Assembly: GCA_018781585.1 (NCBI GenBank)
Contig: JADMJT010000043.1
Span: 1-41,009, forward strand
Origin: Burkholderiales bacterium
GTDB taxonomy: Bacteria; Pseudomonadota; Gammaproteobacteria; Burkholderiales; Thiobacteraceae
Direction of reading: 5' to 3'
Length of the DNA stretch: 41,009 nt
Notes under the pieces: generated by a model
Databases searched by the model: none
What the model was told of the DNA's origin: nothing
Seen by the model: only the letters and a program-made list of their open reading frames with translations
Shown here: piece by piece, positions 31,381 to 39,465 of the stretch
How the letters are laid out: each line of letters begins with the position of its first letter
Numbering within the stretch: the first letter of the stretch is position 1
Made by a program: the position numbers and the translations under genes

Positions 31381-32393
31381 GATTTTAAGTAGATGCCCGC
31401 TTTGACCGGATCGAGTGCGACTTTTTCATTCGGCATGAGCCCCGCCAACACCTCGTATTGGCCCTGCCCTGCAGGCTCGCCTAAGCGCACTTGGCGCAGT
31501 TGTACATTCTCTTTGGCATCGACCACATACACCGCCGTCAATTCGCTCCGATGCAGCACCGCTTGGGCCGGCACCAGCAATTTCTTGGCGCGGCCCACGG
31601 CGAAGTGCGCGCGCGCAAACATGCCGGGGTACACGTCACGCAGGTCTTCGGGTAAATCGATGCGCACGCGGCTGGCATGGGTTTTCACATCGGCGGCGGG
31701 CAGGATGGACACGTTCGCCGCTTTCACCCATTTATTCAGCGAAGGGATTTCAATACTTGCCCGCGCCTGTTCGCGCACCAAGGGTAATTTGTACTGCGGA
31801 ACCGACACCTCGACTCGCAAATCTTTCGGATCAAAGCCAGTGAGTAAGGCTTTGCCCGGCAACGCCATTTCGCCCAGCTCGACATGGCGCGCGCCCACCA
31901 CCCCGCTAAACGGCGCGACGATGGTGGCGAATTGACGCGTGGCGGCTGCTTGGCCCGCGCCGGCGATGGAAGCAGAAGATGACGCTTGCGCCGCTTTGTA
32001 TTCTGCTGTGGCCTTATCCAGCGCCGCTTGGCTGATGAATTTCTGCTCGAATAATTGCCTGGAGCGTTCATACGAGGCGCGAGCGTTATCCAACACGGCA
32101 CGGGCTTGCGCGACTTGAGCTTGGCTTCCGGCCAACTGCTGACCGACCACGCTCTCGTCGATGCGCGCGATGACCGCGCCCTTTTGCACGTAATCGCCCA
32201 CATCGAAGCGCAACTCGATAATACGGCCAGCAATCTGCGCCGATACGGTCGCCTGCTTTACCGCCTCGACCAAGCCTTCGGCCGCATAGGTCTGATCGAC
32301 TTCCCGGAACTCGACTAAACCGACTGGGAACGGAAGCGCAGCGAGTGCTAACTTAGGGATAAAAAAACCGATTAAAATCAAAGAACGCAGCAC
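31362..32393 (-). CDS. RND efflux periplasmic adaptor (membrane fusion protein)
   Basis: A 343-residue HlyD/AcrA-type adaptor. A signal peptide ends near ALA (residues 16-18). The biotinyl-lipoyl halves flank a coiled-coil hairpin (about 85-150; QAQVAQARAVLDNARASYERSR). Beta-barrel and membrane-proximal parts follow (VYPGMFARAHFAVG, LLVPAQAVLHR). It links the inner-membrane pump to an outer-membrane channel. The GTG start is preceded by GGGGGG. The promoter with an overlying palindrome lies 27 bases upstream, so this is the first gene of the pump operon. Confidence 0.92.
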   Translation of the reverse strand: MLRSLILIGFFIPKLALAALPFPVGLVEFREVDQTYAAEGLVEAVKQATVSAQIAGRIIELRFDVGDYVQKGAVIARIDESVVGQQLAGSQAQVAQARAVLDNARASYERSRQLFEQKFISQAALDKATAEYKAAQASSSASIAGAGQAAATRQFATIVAPFSGVVGARHVELGEMALPGKALLTGFDPKDLRVEVSVPQYKLPLVREQARASIEIPSLNKWVKAANVSILPAADVKTHASRVRIDLPEDLRDVYPGMFARAHFAVGRAKKLLVPAQAVLHRSELTAVYVVDAKENVQLRQVRLGEPAGQGQYEVLAGLMPNEKVALDPVKAGIYLKSGSGKQ

Positions 32394-32413
32394 AGACAGC
32401 CCCCCGTGAATAT

Positions 32414-32431
32414 TATTAGATTATGCTAATA
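32414..32431. promoter_or_regulatory. Palindromic operator candidate over the -10 box of the pump promoter
   Basis: TATTAG-N6-CTAATA is a perfect 6-bp dyad, and its central six bases are the -10 hexamer of the promoter at 32420-32448. AT-rich dyads of this size are typical binding sites of ArsR-family repressors, and an arsR gene lies directly upstream. Confidence 0.68.
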
Positions 32432-32448
32432 TAGAGTCTGCAAGTCAA
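32420..32448 (-). promoter_or_regulatory. Sigma-70 promoter for the adaptor-RND-DUF2892 operon
   Basis: On the minus strand TTGACT, 17 bases, CATAAT: five of six matches in each box with ideal spacing. The start would be near 32413, about 20 bases before the GTG of the adaptor gene. Confidence 0.82.
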
Positions 32449-32518
32449 GATAATACGGTCGTGGAAAACTGCTCGCCGGCAGCGACGCCCCGATTCAATA
32501 CGCGTTATTGGGAAATAA

Positions 32519-32836
32519 TTACTTTGCGAAGCCGCAAAATACATCGCGCATCATGCTGATGAGCTTGAGGGTGCGCGTGTCGCCGACGCGGTAAAATACC
32601 CGGTTGGCGTCCTTGCGGGTGCGCAGCACGCCTTTGTCGCGCAAAATGGCGAGGTGCTGCGAAATATTGCTTTGCGAGGTGCCGACGGAGTCAACTATGT
32701 CTTGCACGGAAACTTCCTTGTCACCCAGCACGCATAGAATTTTGAGGCGCAGCGGGTGCGACATGGCTTTCATGGCGCGCGAGGCTTGCTCGATGTGTTC
32801 GTCCTTATCGATCAGTTCAACTGGTTCCAGAATCAT
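32519..32836 (-). CDS. ArsR/SmtB-family repressor, BigR/SqrR/HlyU-like
   Basis: A 105-residue winged-helix regulator. The family core is AMSHPLRLKILCVLGDKEVS followed by the recognition helix TSQSNISQHLAILRDKGVL and a wing ending FYRVGD. Two cysteines stand at Cys35 (KILCVL) and Cys101 (DVFCGFAK), exactly 66 residues apart, the spacing of the redox pair that senses persulfide or reactive sulfur in BigR, SqrR and HlyU. No metal-binding CxC motif is seen. I use the ATG at 32836; a TTG three codons earlier is closer to the AGGA and is possible (it would make the cysteines 38 and 104). A palindrome over the promoter of the downstream pump operon is the likely target. Confidence 0.88.
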   Translation of the reverse strand: MILEPVELIDKDEHIEQASRAMKAMSHPLRLKILCVLGDKEVSVQDIVDSVGTSQSNISQHLAILRDKGVLRTRKDANRVFYRVGDTRTLKLISMMRDVFCGFAK

Positions 32837-32973
32837 GGTCGCCAACGCTTCCTCTCCGACACAATTTGGGGGAATTTCCAGGTAACGGACTATCCCCTAA
32901 TGCGATCATTATCAAAATATACTAAAATAATGCAACTCTTTTGTCACATCACCTTGAAAATCCAAGAAGTAAT

Positions 32974-34515
32974 ATGAATGTCACACCGGTTTTACTGATT
33001 ATCCTGGATGGCTTCGGTTGCCGCGCCAATGGGGCCGACAACGCCATCTTCCAAGCCAAAAAACCCAATTGGAACAAGCTTTGGAGCGATTTTCCGCATA
33101 CGCTGATCCATGCCTCCGAAGCAGAAGTCGGCCTTCCAAAAGGCCAGATGGGTAATTCCGAAGTAGGCCATTTGAATATCGGTGCTGGCCGGGTGGTGTA
33201 CCAAGAATTCACGCGCATCAACCGCGCGATTGAGACCGGGCACTTCTTTGCCAACCCGGCCTTGACCCAGGCGGTGGAGACTGCAAAAGGGGATCACGCG
33301 CTGCATATCATGGGCCTGTTATCCGATGGCGGCGTGCATAGCCACGAATTGCACCTCCACGCCATGATCGAAATGGCGGCCAAACACGGTGTTAAAAATA
33401 TCTATGTCCATGCCTTCTTGGATGGCCGTGATACACCGCCTAAGAGTGCGGAGCCCTCGCTACTCAAGCTCGACCAAAAAATGCGCGAATTGGGCGTGGG
33501 GCGCATCGCCTCAATTATCGGCCGCTACTATCCGATGGATCGCGACCGGCGCTGGCAGCGCGTGAAAGACGCCTACGACCTGCTCACCCAAGGTAAGGCC
33601 GAGTTCAGCGCAAAGAGCGCGCTGGAAGGCCTGCAAATGGCCTACGACCGGGGAGAATCAGATGAATTCGTCAAAGCCACGGCCATCGTGTCCGAAGGCG
33701 CTGTGCCGGTGCGCATGAATGACGGCGATGTGGTTGCGTTCATGAATTTCCGCTCCGACCGTGCGCGCCAACTCTCGCGCACCTTCCTTGAAGAAGGCTT
33801 CGACGGCTTCCCGCGCGAGTATCGCCCCAAGCTCGGCATGGTGGTCACGCTTACCGGCTATAGCGAAGACTTCCACATCCAAGTCGCCTTCCCGCCGGAG
33901 CAGATCCGCAATGGCTTCGGTGAATACATTGCGAAGCTGGGCTTGAAGCAACTGCGCATTGCCGAGACCGAAAAATACGCGCATGTCACCTTCTTTTTCA
34001 ACGGCGGCCAAGAAAAAGTTTATCCGGGCGAAGACCGCATCCTGGTGCCCTCGCCCGATGTCGCCACTTATGATTTGAAGCCGGAAATGAGCGCCTTCGA
34101 GGTCACCGACCGGCTGGAAGCGGCGATCAAAAGCAAAAAATACGATGCGATCATCTGCAACTACGCCAACGCCGATATGGTGGGCCACACCGGCAATCTG
34201 GCGGCGGCGATTCAAGCCATCGAAGCCATCGACACCTGCTTGGGCCGCATTGTCAAAGCGCAGCTGGAAGCGGGGGGCGATGTCCTCATCACCGCCGACC
34301 ACGGCAATGCCGAGCGCATGATGGATGATTGTTCGCACCAGGCGCACACCGCGCATACCATGAGTTTGGTACCCTTCATTTACGCCGGTGCGCGCCCCGC
34401 CCTCCTCGCCGATACCGGTGCGCTGGAAGACGTCTCCCCGACCATGCTCAAAATCATGGGGCTGCCCCAGCCGCAGGAAATGATGGGCCGGCCGCTGATT
34501 GAGTTTAATTCCTAA
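32974..34515 (+). CDS. gpmI: 2,3-bisphosphoglycerate-independent phosphoglycerate mutase
   Basis: A 513-residue dimanganese enzyme interconverting 3- and 2-phosphoglycerate in glycolysis and gluconeogenesis. Active-site blocks are LLIILDGFG (Asp12), GQMGNSEVGHLNIGAGR (Ser62, the phosphoserine), FLDGRDTPP, RYYPMDRDRRW, NFRSDRARQ, NYANADMVGHTG and TADHGNAE. Length is normal. The ATG at 32974 gives the standard N-terminus, and the frame extends upstream only by a non-conserved TTG stretch. It heads the gpmI-envC-ctpA order seen in many proteobacteria and is divergent from arsR. Confidence 0.96.
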   Translation: MNVTPVLLIILDGFGCRANGADNAIFQAKKPNWNKLWSDFPHTLIHASEAEVGLPKGQMGNSEVGHLNIGAGRVVYQEFTRINRAIETGHFFANPALTQAVETAKGDHALHIMGLLSDGGVHSHELHLHAMIEMAAKHGVKNIYVHAFLDGRDTPPKSAEPSLLKLDQKMRELGVGRIASIIGRYYPMDRDRRWQRVKDAYDLLTQGKAEFSAKSALEGLQMAYDRGESDEFVKATAIVSEGAVPVRMNDGDVVAFMNFRSDRARQLSRTFLEEGFDGFPREYRPKLGMVVTLTGYSEDFHIQVAFPPEQIRNGFGEYIAKLGLKQLRIAETEKYAHVTFFFNGGQEKVYPGEDRILVPSPDVATYDLKPEMSAFEVTDRLEAAIKSKKYDAIICNYANADMVGHTGNLAAAIQAIEAIDTCLGRIVKAQLEAGGDVLITADHGNAERMMDDCSHQAHTAHTMSLVPFIYAGARPALLADTGALEDVSPTMLKIMGLPQPQEMMGRPLIEFNS

Positions 34516-34542
34516 CGGTCATGGCAACACTTGCCATGACCG
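34516..34542 (+). terminator. Strong hairpin directly after gpmI
   Basis: A perfect 12-bp stem (CGGTCATGGCAA/TTGCCATGACCG) with a 3-base loop begins at the base after the gpmI TAA. It lacks a long T-run, so it may act as a weak terminator or as 3'-end protection of the message. Confidence 0.55.
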
Positions 34543-34544
34543 TT

Positions 34545-34584
34545 GCCCTCTCTCCTAGCGCTCTCCCCTATCTGGGAGAGAGGG
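34545..34584. repeat. CCCTCTCTC/GGGAGAGAGGG dispersed repeat
   Basis: An inverted pair CCCTCTCTC and GAGAGAGGG with an internal CTCTCCCC unit, the same family as 14540-14578 and the in-frame copy at 11493-11540. It lies between gpmI and envC. Confidence 0.65.
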
Positions 34585-34615
34585 GCTTAGGCTCGCTGCG
34601 CGAGTTTCACATTAC

Positions 34616-35797
34616 GTGAATCGCGGCGCGCTACGGGCTCTCCTCTTCGCCGTCACGGCGCTCGTTTTTCTCGTCCCGGCGCAGGCCGCGAAAAGCCCGC
34701 CGCCCAAGAAAGAACTGGGCGAGGTGCGCGAGCGCATCGACCGTCTCAAACGCGAAATCGAAAACGCGGAAGAAAACAAAGCCGATGTGCTGGATCAACT
34801 CAAGCAATCCGAACAATCTATCAGCCACATCAACCGCAGCCTGCATGCGCTGGGACAAGACCAACAAGCGGCCAACGCCACCCTGACGGAAGCGCAAAAA
34901 GAGTCGAATCAACTGCGCGCGCATATTCAGTCTCAGCAATCGGTGTTATCGAAATTGCTGTACCAGCAATACGTCAACGGCAGCCAAGACACGCTGCGCT
35001 TGGCATTGAGCTTGCAAAACCCTAACGATATCTCGCGCCAAGTGGCGTACTACGGCTACCTGTCCCGCTCACGCGCAACGCTCATCACCAGCCTACGCCA
35101 CGATTTGAAACAAGCGGAAGCGGCCGAAACGGTGGTGCGTGAGAAAACCTTGGAGCTCACGCAAATCCAAGCCCAACAACAAGCGGAAAAACGCGCGCTG
35201 CTAAAAGAAGCGAATACGCGCCGCGTGGTGCTCACCAAGCTCGATAAACAAATTGGCGCCCGGCGCAAGCAAGTCACTCAATTGGAGCGCGACGAACGGC
35301 GTTTGACCCGATTGGTCGAACGCTTGGCGCGGGTCGTACCGGCCAAGGCCAAGAGTAAGCCGCGCCGCGCGGGCGAGCGCGCAAAACCAGCGAGTGGCGA
35401 CTTCAATCAGCTCAAAGGACGCATGAAATTACCGGTGGCAGGGGAACTTGCCAATCGTTTCGGGAGTCCACGTGCAGATACGGGCACTGCTTGGAAGGGC
35501 TTATTCATCCGCGCCAACACGGGCAGTGCAGTCAAGGCCCTCGGGCCGGGGAGCGTGGTGTTTGCGGATTGGCTACGCGGCTTTGGCAACCTGCTCATCA
35601 TCGACCACGGCGACGGCTATATGAGCCTATATGGCAATAACGAGGCGGTATTGAAGCAGGAAGGCGAGCAGGTAGCGGCGGGGGAGGTTATTGCCACGGT
35701 CGGGAACAGCGGCGGCAACCCAGAATCCGGTTTATACTTCGAAGTTCGCTACCAAAGCCGTCCTATAGACCCTTTACAGTGGGTGGGTCGGCGGTAA
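34616..35797 (+). CDS. envC: EnvC-like murein hydrolase activator (degenerate LytM/M23 domain)
   Basis: A 393-residue periplasmic protein with a signal peptide (about 1-24, ending AQA), long coiled coils (about 30-115 and 165-245), and a C-terminal M23/LytM domain (about 270-390). Zinc ligands are not conserved: the expected HxxxD region reads GTAWKGLFI and the HxH region reads HGDGYMSLYGNNE. It should therefore activate amidases during cell separation, as EnvC does, rather than cut peptidoglycan. The start is GTG at 34616. ctpA follows after 26 bases. Confidence 0.9.
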   Translation: MNRGALRALLFAVTALVFLVPAQAAKSPPPKKELGEVRERIDRLKREIENAEENKADVLDQLKQSEQSISHINRSLHALGQDQQAANATLTEAQKESNQLRAHIQSQQSVLSKLLYQQYVNGSQDTLRLALSLQNPNDISRQVAYYGYLSRSRATLITSLRHDLKQAEAAETVVREKTLELTQIQAQQQAEKRALLKEANTRRVVLTKLDKQIGARRKQVTQLERDERRLTRLVERLARVVPAKAKSKPRRAGERAKPASGDFNQLKGRMKLPVAGELANRFGSPRADTGTAWKGLFIRANTGSAVKALGPGSVVFADWLRGFGNLLIIDHGDGYMSLYGNNEAVLKQEGEQVAAGEVIATVGNSGGNPESGLYFEVRYQSRPIDPLQWVGRR

Positions 35798-35823
35798 TTT
35801 TTAATACAAAGTGAGCTTATTCC

Positions 35824-37245
35824 ATGCGCGGTAAATTACATTTTTTTAGTCTCTTCATCGGCGCCATGGTCGGCGTGTTGATTGCCCTGAATTTTTCCGC
35901 CGAGGCCAATAAAGACGCCACCTCACCCTTGCCGGTGGATGAACTGCGCGCCTTTACCGAAGTATTCGGCAAAATTAAGAGCGATTACGTCGAACCGGTA
36001 GAAGACAAGAAGCTCATCAACGAAGCCATCAATGGCATGTTGAATGGCCTCGATCCGCACTCCAGCTATCTCGACCAGGACGCATTCAAAGACTTGCAAG
36101 TTTCGACCCAAGGTGAGTTCGGCGGCTTAGGGATAGAAGTCGGCATGGAAGATGGCTTCGTTAAAGTGGTCTCCCCGATCGAAGACACCCCCGCCTACCA
36201 GGCCGGGGTGAAAAGCGGCGATCTGATCATCAAACTCGACGACACGCCGGTAAAAGGACTTTCGCTGAACGAAGCCGTTAAGCGCATGCGCGGCAAACCC
36301 AATACCAAGATCACGCTGACGATTCTGCGCAAGGGCGAAGCGAAACCCATCATCGTTACCCTGACCCGCGCTGTAATTCAGGTCAAGAGCGTGAAAAATA
36401 AGCTGCTCGAAACCGGCTATGGCTATATCCGCATCACGCAATTCCAAGACCACACCGGCGAGGATCTGGTGAAGGCCATCGACACCCTCGGCAAACAAAA
36501 TAAAGCGGCACTCAAAGGTTTGGTGCTCGATCTGCGCAACGATCCGGGGGGCTTGCTGAATGGCGCGGTTGCCATATCGTCCGCTTTCCTGCCCAAGGAT
36601 GTGCTGGTGGTGTACACCGATGGCCGCACAGAGGACGCGAAAATGCGCCTCACCGCGAATAAAGAAAATTACCTGCGCACGAGCCAATCCGACTATTTGA
36701 AAAGCTTGCCGGAATGGATCAAGACCGTGCCAATGATCGTGCTGGTCAATGGCGGCTCCGCCTCGGCTTCCGAGATCGTGGCCGGCGCATTGCAGGATCA
36801 CAAGCGCGCCATCATCATGGGCACACAAACCTTCGGCAAGGGATCGGTGCAAACCATTCTGCCGCTGGGCAACGGCACCGCGATTAAGCTCACCACCGCG
36901 CGCTACTACACTCCCAGCGGCAACTCGATCCAAGCCAAGGGGATTACCCCCGACATCGTGGTGGAAGACGCCACGTTGAGCGAAGGCGAAAAGCAATCTA
37001 TGTCCGTGCGCGAAGCGGATTTAGACCGCCACCTGACCAATGACAAGGACAAAGACAGTAAGCCCGACGTCACACCCGTCAAACCGCAAGCACCGAAGAA
37101 CGATAAGCCCAAGGACGACAAATCCGGCAAGGTACAAGACAAGCCGGCCAAGCCGACCGACCCGGAAACGGTGATTAAACAGGACTACCAGATCAACCAA
37201 GCGTTGAATCTGTTAAAGGGCCTGCAACTCGTCCAAAAACGATAA
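35824..37245 (+). CDS. ctpA: Carboxyl-terminal processing protease (S41, PDZ)
   Basis: A 473-residue periplasmic serine protease. It has an N-terminal signal/anchor (about 6-24), a PDZ domain (about 95-175; GGLGIEVG and GDLIIKLDDTPV), and a catalytic core with GGSASASEIVAGAL (serine in the 311-317 block) and the general-base Lys339 in TFGKGSVQT. The Lys/Pro/Asp-rich stretch at about 395-445 is a low-complexity extension. These proteases trim periplasmic proteins and control cell-wall hydrolases, which fits the envC neighbour. Confidence 0.95.
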   Translation: MRGKLHFFSLFIGAMVGVLIALNFSAEANKDATSPLPVDELRAFTEVFGKIKSDYVEPVEDKKLINEAINGMLNGLDPHSSYLDQDAFKDLQVSTQGEFGGLGIEVGMEDGFVKVVSPIEDTPAYQAGVKSGDLIIKLDDTPVKGLSLNEAVKRMRGKPNTKITLTILRKGEAKPIIVTLTRAVIQVKSVKNKLLETGYGYIRITQFQDHTGEDLVKAIDTLGKQNKAALKGLVLDLRNDPGGLLNGAVAISSAFLPKDVLVVYTDGRTEDAKMRLTANKENYLRTSQSDYLKSLPEWIKTVPMIVLVNGGSASASEIVAGALQDHKRAIIMGTQTFGKGSVQTILPLGNGTAIKLTTARYYTPSGNSIQAKGITPDIVVEDATLSEGEKQSMSVREADLDRHLTNDKDKDSKPDVTPVKPQAPKNDKPKDDKSGKVQDKPAKPTDPETVIKQDYQINQALNLLKGLQLVQKR

Positions 37246-37260
37246 GCGCTTATCGAGGCT

Positions 37261-37788
37261 ATGAAGCGCTTTCTCTCACGCCTTGCCCTGCTTTGTTTAA
37301 TCCACGCCCCAGCTTTTGCCGGCTGGGGTGATTTCGATTACGACTTCGACGCCGACAACAAACCCTGGAAAGAAATTGAAGCGCAATTGCCCGCGTATCC
37401 CAAGCTGGAACAAGCGCTGCCTTTCTTCGTCTCCTCCGCCTCAGACAACGAATTTTTTATTGACCCCAAATCGGTCAGCGTGGGAGAAGACGAGGTCGTG
37501 CGCTATACCCTGATGATCAAATCCGTGGCTGGGGTGTTAAATGTCAGCTTCGAAGGTATTCGCTGCAACACTCGCGAGAAAAAACTTTACGCTTTCGGCC
37601 GTAAAGATGGCACTTGGTCGCGCAATAAATACGCCAAGTGGGACGCCATCAAATACAAGGATGTGAACCGTCAACACCACATGCTGTTTGACGATTTCTT
37701 CTGCCCCAACAATATCATCGCGAAGGATGCCGCCGAGGTGGTGAATGCCTTGAAATACGGCTTCCATCCCCGCGCTGTTCGTCAGTAA
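37261..37788 (+). CDS. CNP1-like family exported protein
   Basis: A 175-residue protein of the CNP1-like family (PF08750), found mainly in betaproteobacteria. A signal peptide covers about 1-20 (ending AFA). Typical features are the acidic aromatic start WGDFDYDFDADNKPWKE, FFIDPKSVSVGEDEVVRYTLMI in the middle, and two cysteines (GIRCN and FFCPNN) that may form a disulfide. Function is unknown. Its TAA overlaps the ATG of queE by one base (TAATG), so the two are coupled. Confidence 0.85.
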   Translation: MKRFLSRLALLCLIHAPAFAGWGDFDYDFDADNKPWKEIEAQLPAYPKLEQALPFFVSSASDNEFFIDPKSVSVGEDEVVRYTLMIKSVAGVLNVSFEGIRCNTREKKLYAFGRKDGTWSRNKYAKWDAIKYKDVNRQHHMLFDDFFCPNNIIAKDAAEVVNALKYGFHPRAVRQ

Positions 37789-38447
37789 TGTCTAGTCCGA
37801 TTCTGACGGCGACGTTGCGCGTCACGGAAATCTTTCTATCGCTGCAAGGCGAATCTTCACGCGTGGGGCTGCCTACCGTGTTCGTTCGCCTCACCGGCTG
37901 CCCCCTGCGCTGCGGTTATTGCGATACCGAATATGCCTTCACCGGTGGTGAGACCATGACCTTGGATGCGATTCTGAACCGAGTCGCCGATTTACATGCG
38001 CACTATGTCTGCGTCACCGGCGGTGAACCCCTGGCGCAAAAAAACTGCACGGATTTGCTTGCCGCTTTATGCGACGCTGGCTACTCGGTCTCGCTGGAAA
38101 CCAGCGGCGCGCTCGACATCAGCGCGGTGGATGCCCGCGTGTCTCGCATCGTGGACGTCAAAACGCCCGGTTCGGGCGAGGTCGAAAAAAATCGCTGGGC
38201 GAATATCGCCGCACTCTCCCCCGGCGACGAGGTGAAATTTGTACTGTGCGATGCAACTGACTATCAGTGGGCGAAACAAGTGTTGGCTGAACATCATCTG
38301 ACGGAAAAATGCCCGGTGCTGTTCTCACCGGTGCATGGCCAGCTCGAACCGGGACAACTCGCGGATTGGATCTTGCGCGATCAATTGCCGGTCCGCCTGC
38401 AAGTTCAACTGCACAAAATCCTGTGGGGCGTGACGCCTGGGCGCTAG
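37788..38447 (+). CDS. queE: 7-carboxy-7-deazaguanine synthase
   Basis: A 219-residue radical SAM enzyme of the queuosine/7-deazaguanine pathway. The cluster motif is Cys38-x3-Cys42-x2-Cys45 (GCPLRCGYCDT), and VTGGEPLAQK and SLETSGALDI follow. It converts 6-carboxy-tetrahydropterin to 7-carboxy-7-deazaguanine, the step before QueC, which is encoded next after a REP-containing gap. Confidence 0.95.
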   Translation: MSSPILTATLRVTEIFLSLQGESSRVGLPTVFVRLTGCPLRCGYCDTEYAFTGGETMTLDAILNRVADLHAHYVCVTGGEPLAQKNCTDLLAALCDAGYSVSLETSGALDISAVDARVSRIVDVKTPGSGEVEKNRWANIAALSPGDEVKFVLCDATDYQWAKQVLAEHHLTEKCPVLFSPVHGQLEPGQLADWILRDQLPVRLQVQLHKILWGVTPGR

Positions 38448-38466
38448 CAGATTGGCCGATCCTGCC

Positions 38467-38554
38467 GCCGGCTGGAAGCCGGCGCTTACGCAGCGGGGTA
38501 TGGGGCCAGTGCAAAGGCGTGGCGCTTTTGAGTAGCGCCGGCATCCTTGCCGGC
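38467..38554. repeat. Two REP-type hairpin units in divergent orientation
   Basis: Unit A (38467-38489, minus orientation) is GTAAGC + GCCGGC + TTCCA + GCCGGC. Unit B (38532-38554, plus) is GTAGC + GCCGGC + ATCCTT + GCCGGC. They are the same family as the pair at 643-689 but arranged back to back. A separate stem CAGCTAG/CTAGCTG follows at 38559-38581. The repeats fill the queE-queC gap. Confidence 0.72.
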
Positions 38555-38619
38555 AAGCCAGCTAGTTTTTAAAGCTAGCTGAGTTTCATCGTAAATCAGG
38601 TTTTTAAAGTTAGGGCAAC

Positions 38620-39303
38620 ATGCACAGCAAAGCAAATCCATCTGCGGTGGTGCTGTTATCCGGCGGGCTGGATTCCGCCACCACGCTCGCGATTGCGCGC
38701 AGCAAGGGCTTTTCCTGCTATTGCCTCAGTCTGGATTATGGCCAGCGCCATCGCGCGGAGCTTGCGGCGGCGGCCAAGGTCGCGCAGTCGCTTGGCGCCA
38801 CGGAACACCGCGTCATGCACATTGACTTGGCGGCCTTTGGCGGCTCCGCCCTCACCGACACCGCGCTTGCGATACCCACCACCCCCGCAGCAGGTATTCC
38901 CATCACCTATGTTCCCGCACGCAATACCATCATGTTGTCCTTAGCACTCGCTTGGAGCGAAGTGCTGGGCGCGCGCGATATTTTTATCGGCGTCAACGCG
39001 GTGGATTATTCCGGCTACCCGGATTGCCGGCCGGACTATATCGCCGCCTTCGAATGCGTAGCCAACCTCGCCACCAAAGCGGGCGTGGAAGGCAAGCACC
39101 TCACCCTACACGCGCCGCTGATCCAACTCAGCAAAGCCGACATCATCCGCCAAGGCCTGCCACTCGGTGTCGATTACGCACTCACGATTTCGTGCTATCA
39201 GGCCGACGCGCAAGGCCGCGCCTGCGGCGTGTGCGATTCCTGCCGCTTGCGCAAAAAGGGGTTTGCGGATGCGGCTTGCCCTGACCCGACCCCCTATTTT
39301 TGA
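38620..39303 (+). CDS. queC: 7-cyano-7-deazaguanine synthase
   Basis: A 227-residue ATP-dependent enzyme making preQ0 from 7-carboxy-7-deazaguanine and ammonia. The PP-loop SGGLDS is at residues 14-19. The zinc site is Cys192, Cys202, Cys205 and Cys208 (SCYQ and CGVCDSC). Intact family blocks include [18 protein letters not shown] and [15 protein letters not shown]. It completes the QueE-QueC pair for queuosine or related deazaguanine products. Confidence 0.96.
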   Translation: MHSKANPSAVVLLSGGLDSATTLAIARSKGFSCYCLSLDYGQRHRAELAAAAKVAQSLGATEHRVMHIDLAAFGGSALTDTALAIPTTPAAGIPITYVPARNTIMLSLALAWSEVLGARDIFIGVNAVDYSGYPDCRPDYIAAFECVANLATKAGVEGKHLTLHAPLIQLSKADIIRQGLPLGVDYALTISCYQADAQGRACGVCDSCRLRKKGFADAACPDPTPYF

Positions 39304-39357
39304 TTAGTACAAATCTACTAAGTACCTAATTTTATTGAGAAACAAATAAAATCCTAC

Positions 39358-39387
39358 TTGCCATCCGGGCGCGAAAAACGCTAAAAT
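39358..39387 (+). promoter_or_regulatory. Sigma-70 promoter candidate for the YeeE/YedE gene
   Basis: TTGCCA, 18 bases, TAAAAT: four of six and five of six consensus matches. The start would be near 39394, about 70 bases before the ATG at 39466. Confidence 0.5.
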
Positions 39388-39465
39388 ACCGGATCAAATT
39401 TTCTACACTTTTGCACCGGTTATTTCCCGCCCGGCAATCGTTTAATCCAAAAAGAGGATCTCATC

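Noticed and set aside
33658-34356. 232-codon minus-strand open frame opposite gpmI
   Set aside because: Antisense shadow with no motif; gpmI active-site codons explain the sequence.
36127-36996. 289-codon minus-strand open frame opposite ctpA
   Set aside because: Antisense shadow of a secure gene; no family resemblance.
37789-38619. preQ1 or other riboswitch controlling queE/queC
   Set aside because: The queE start is coupled to the upstream gene and the queC leader is occupied by REP hairpins; no aptamer-like structure seen.
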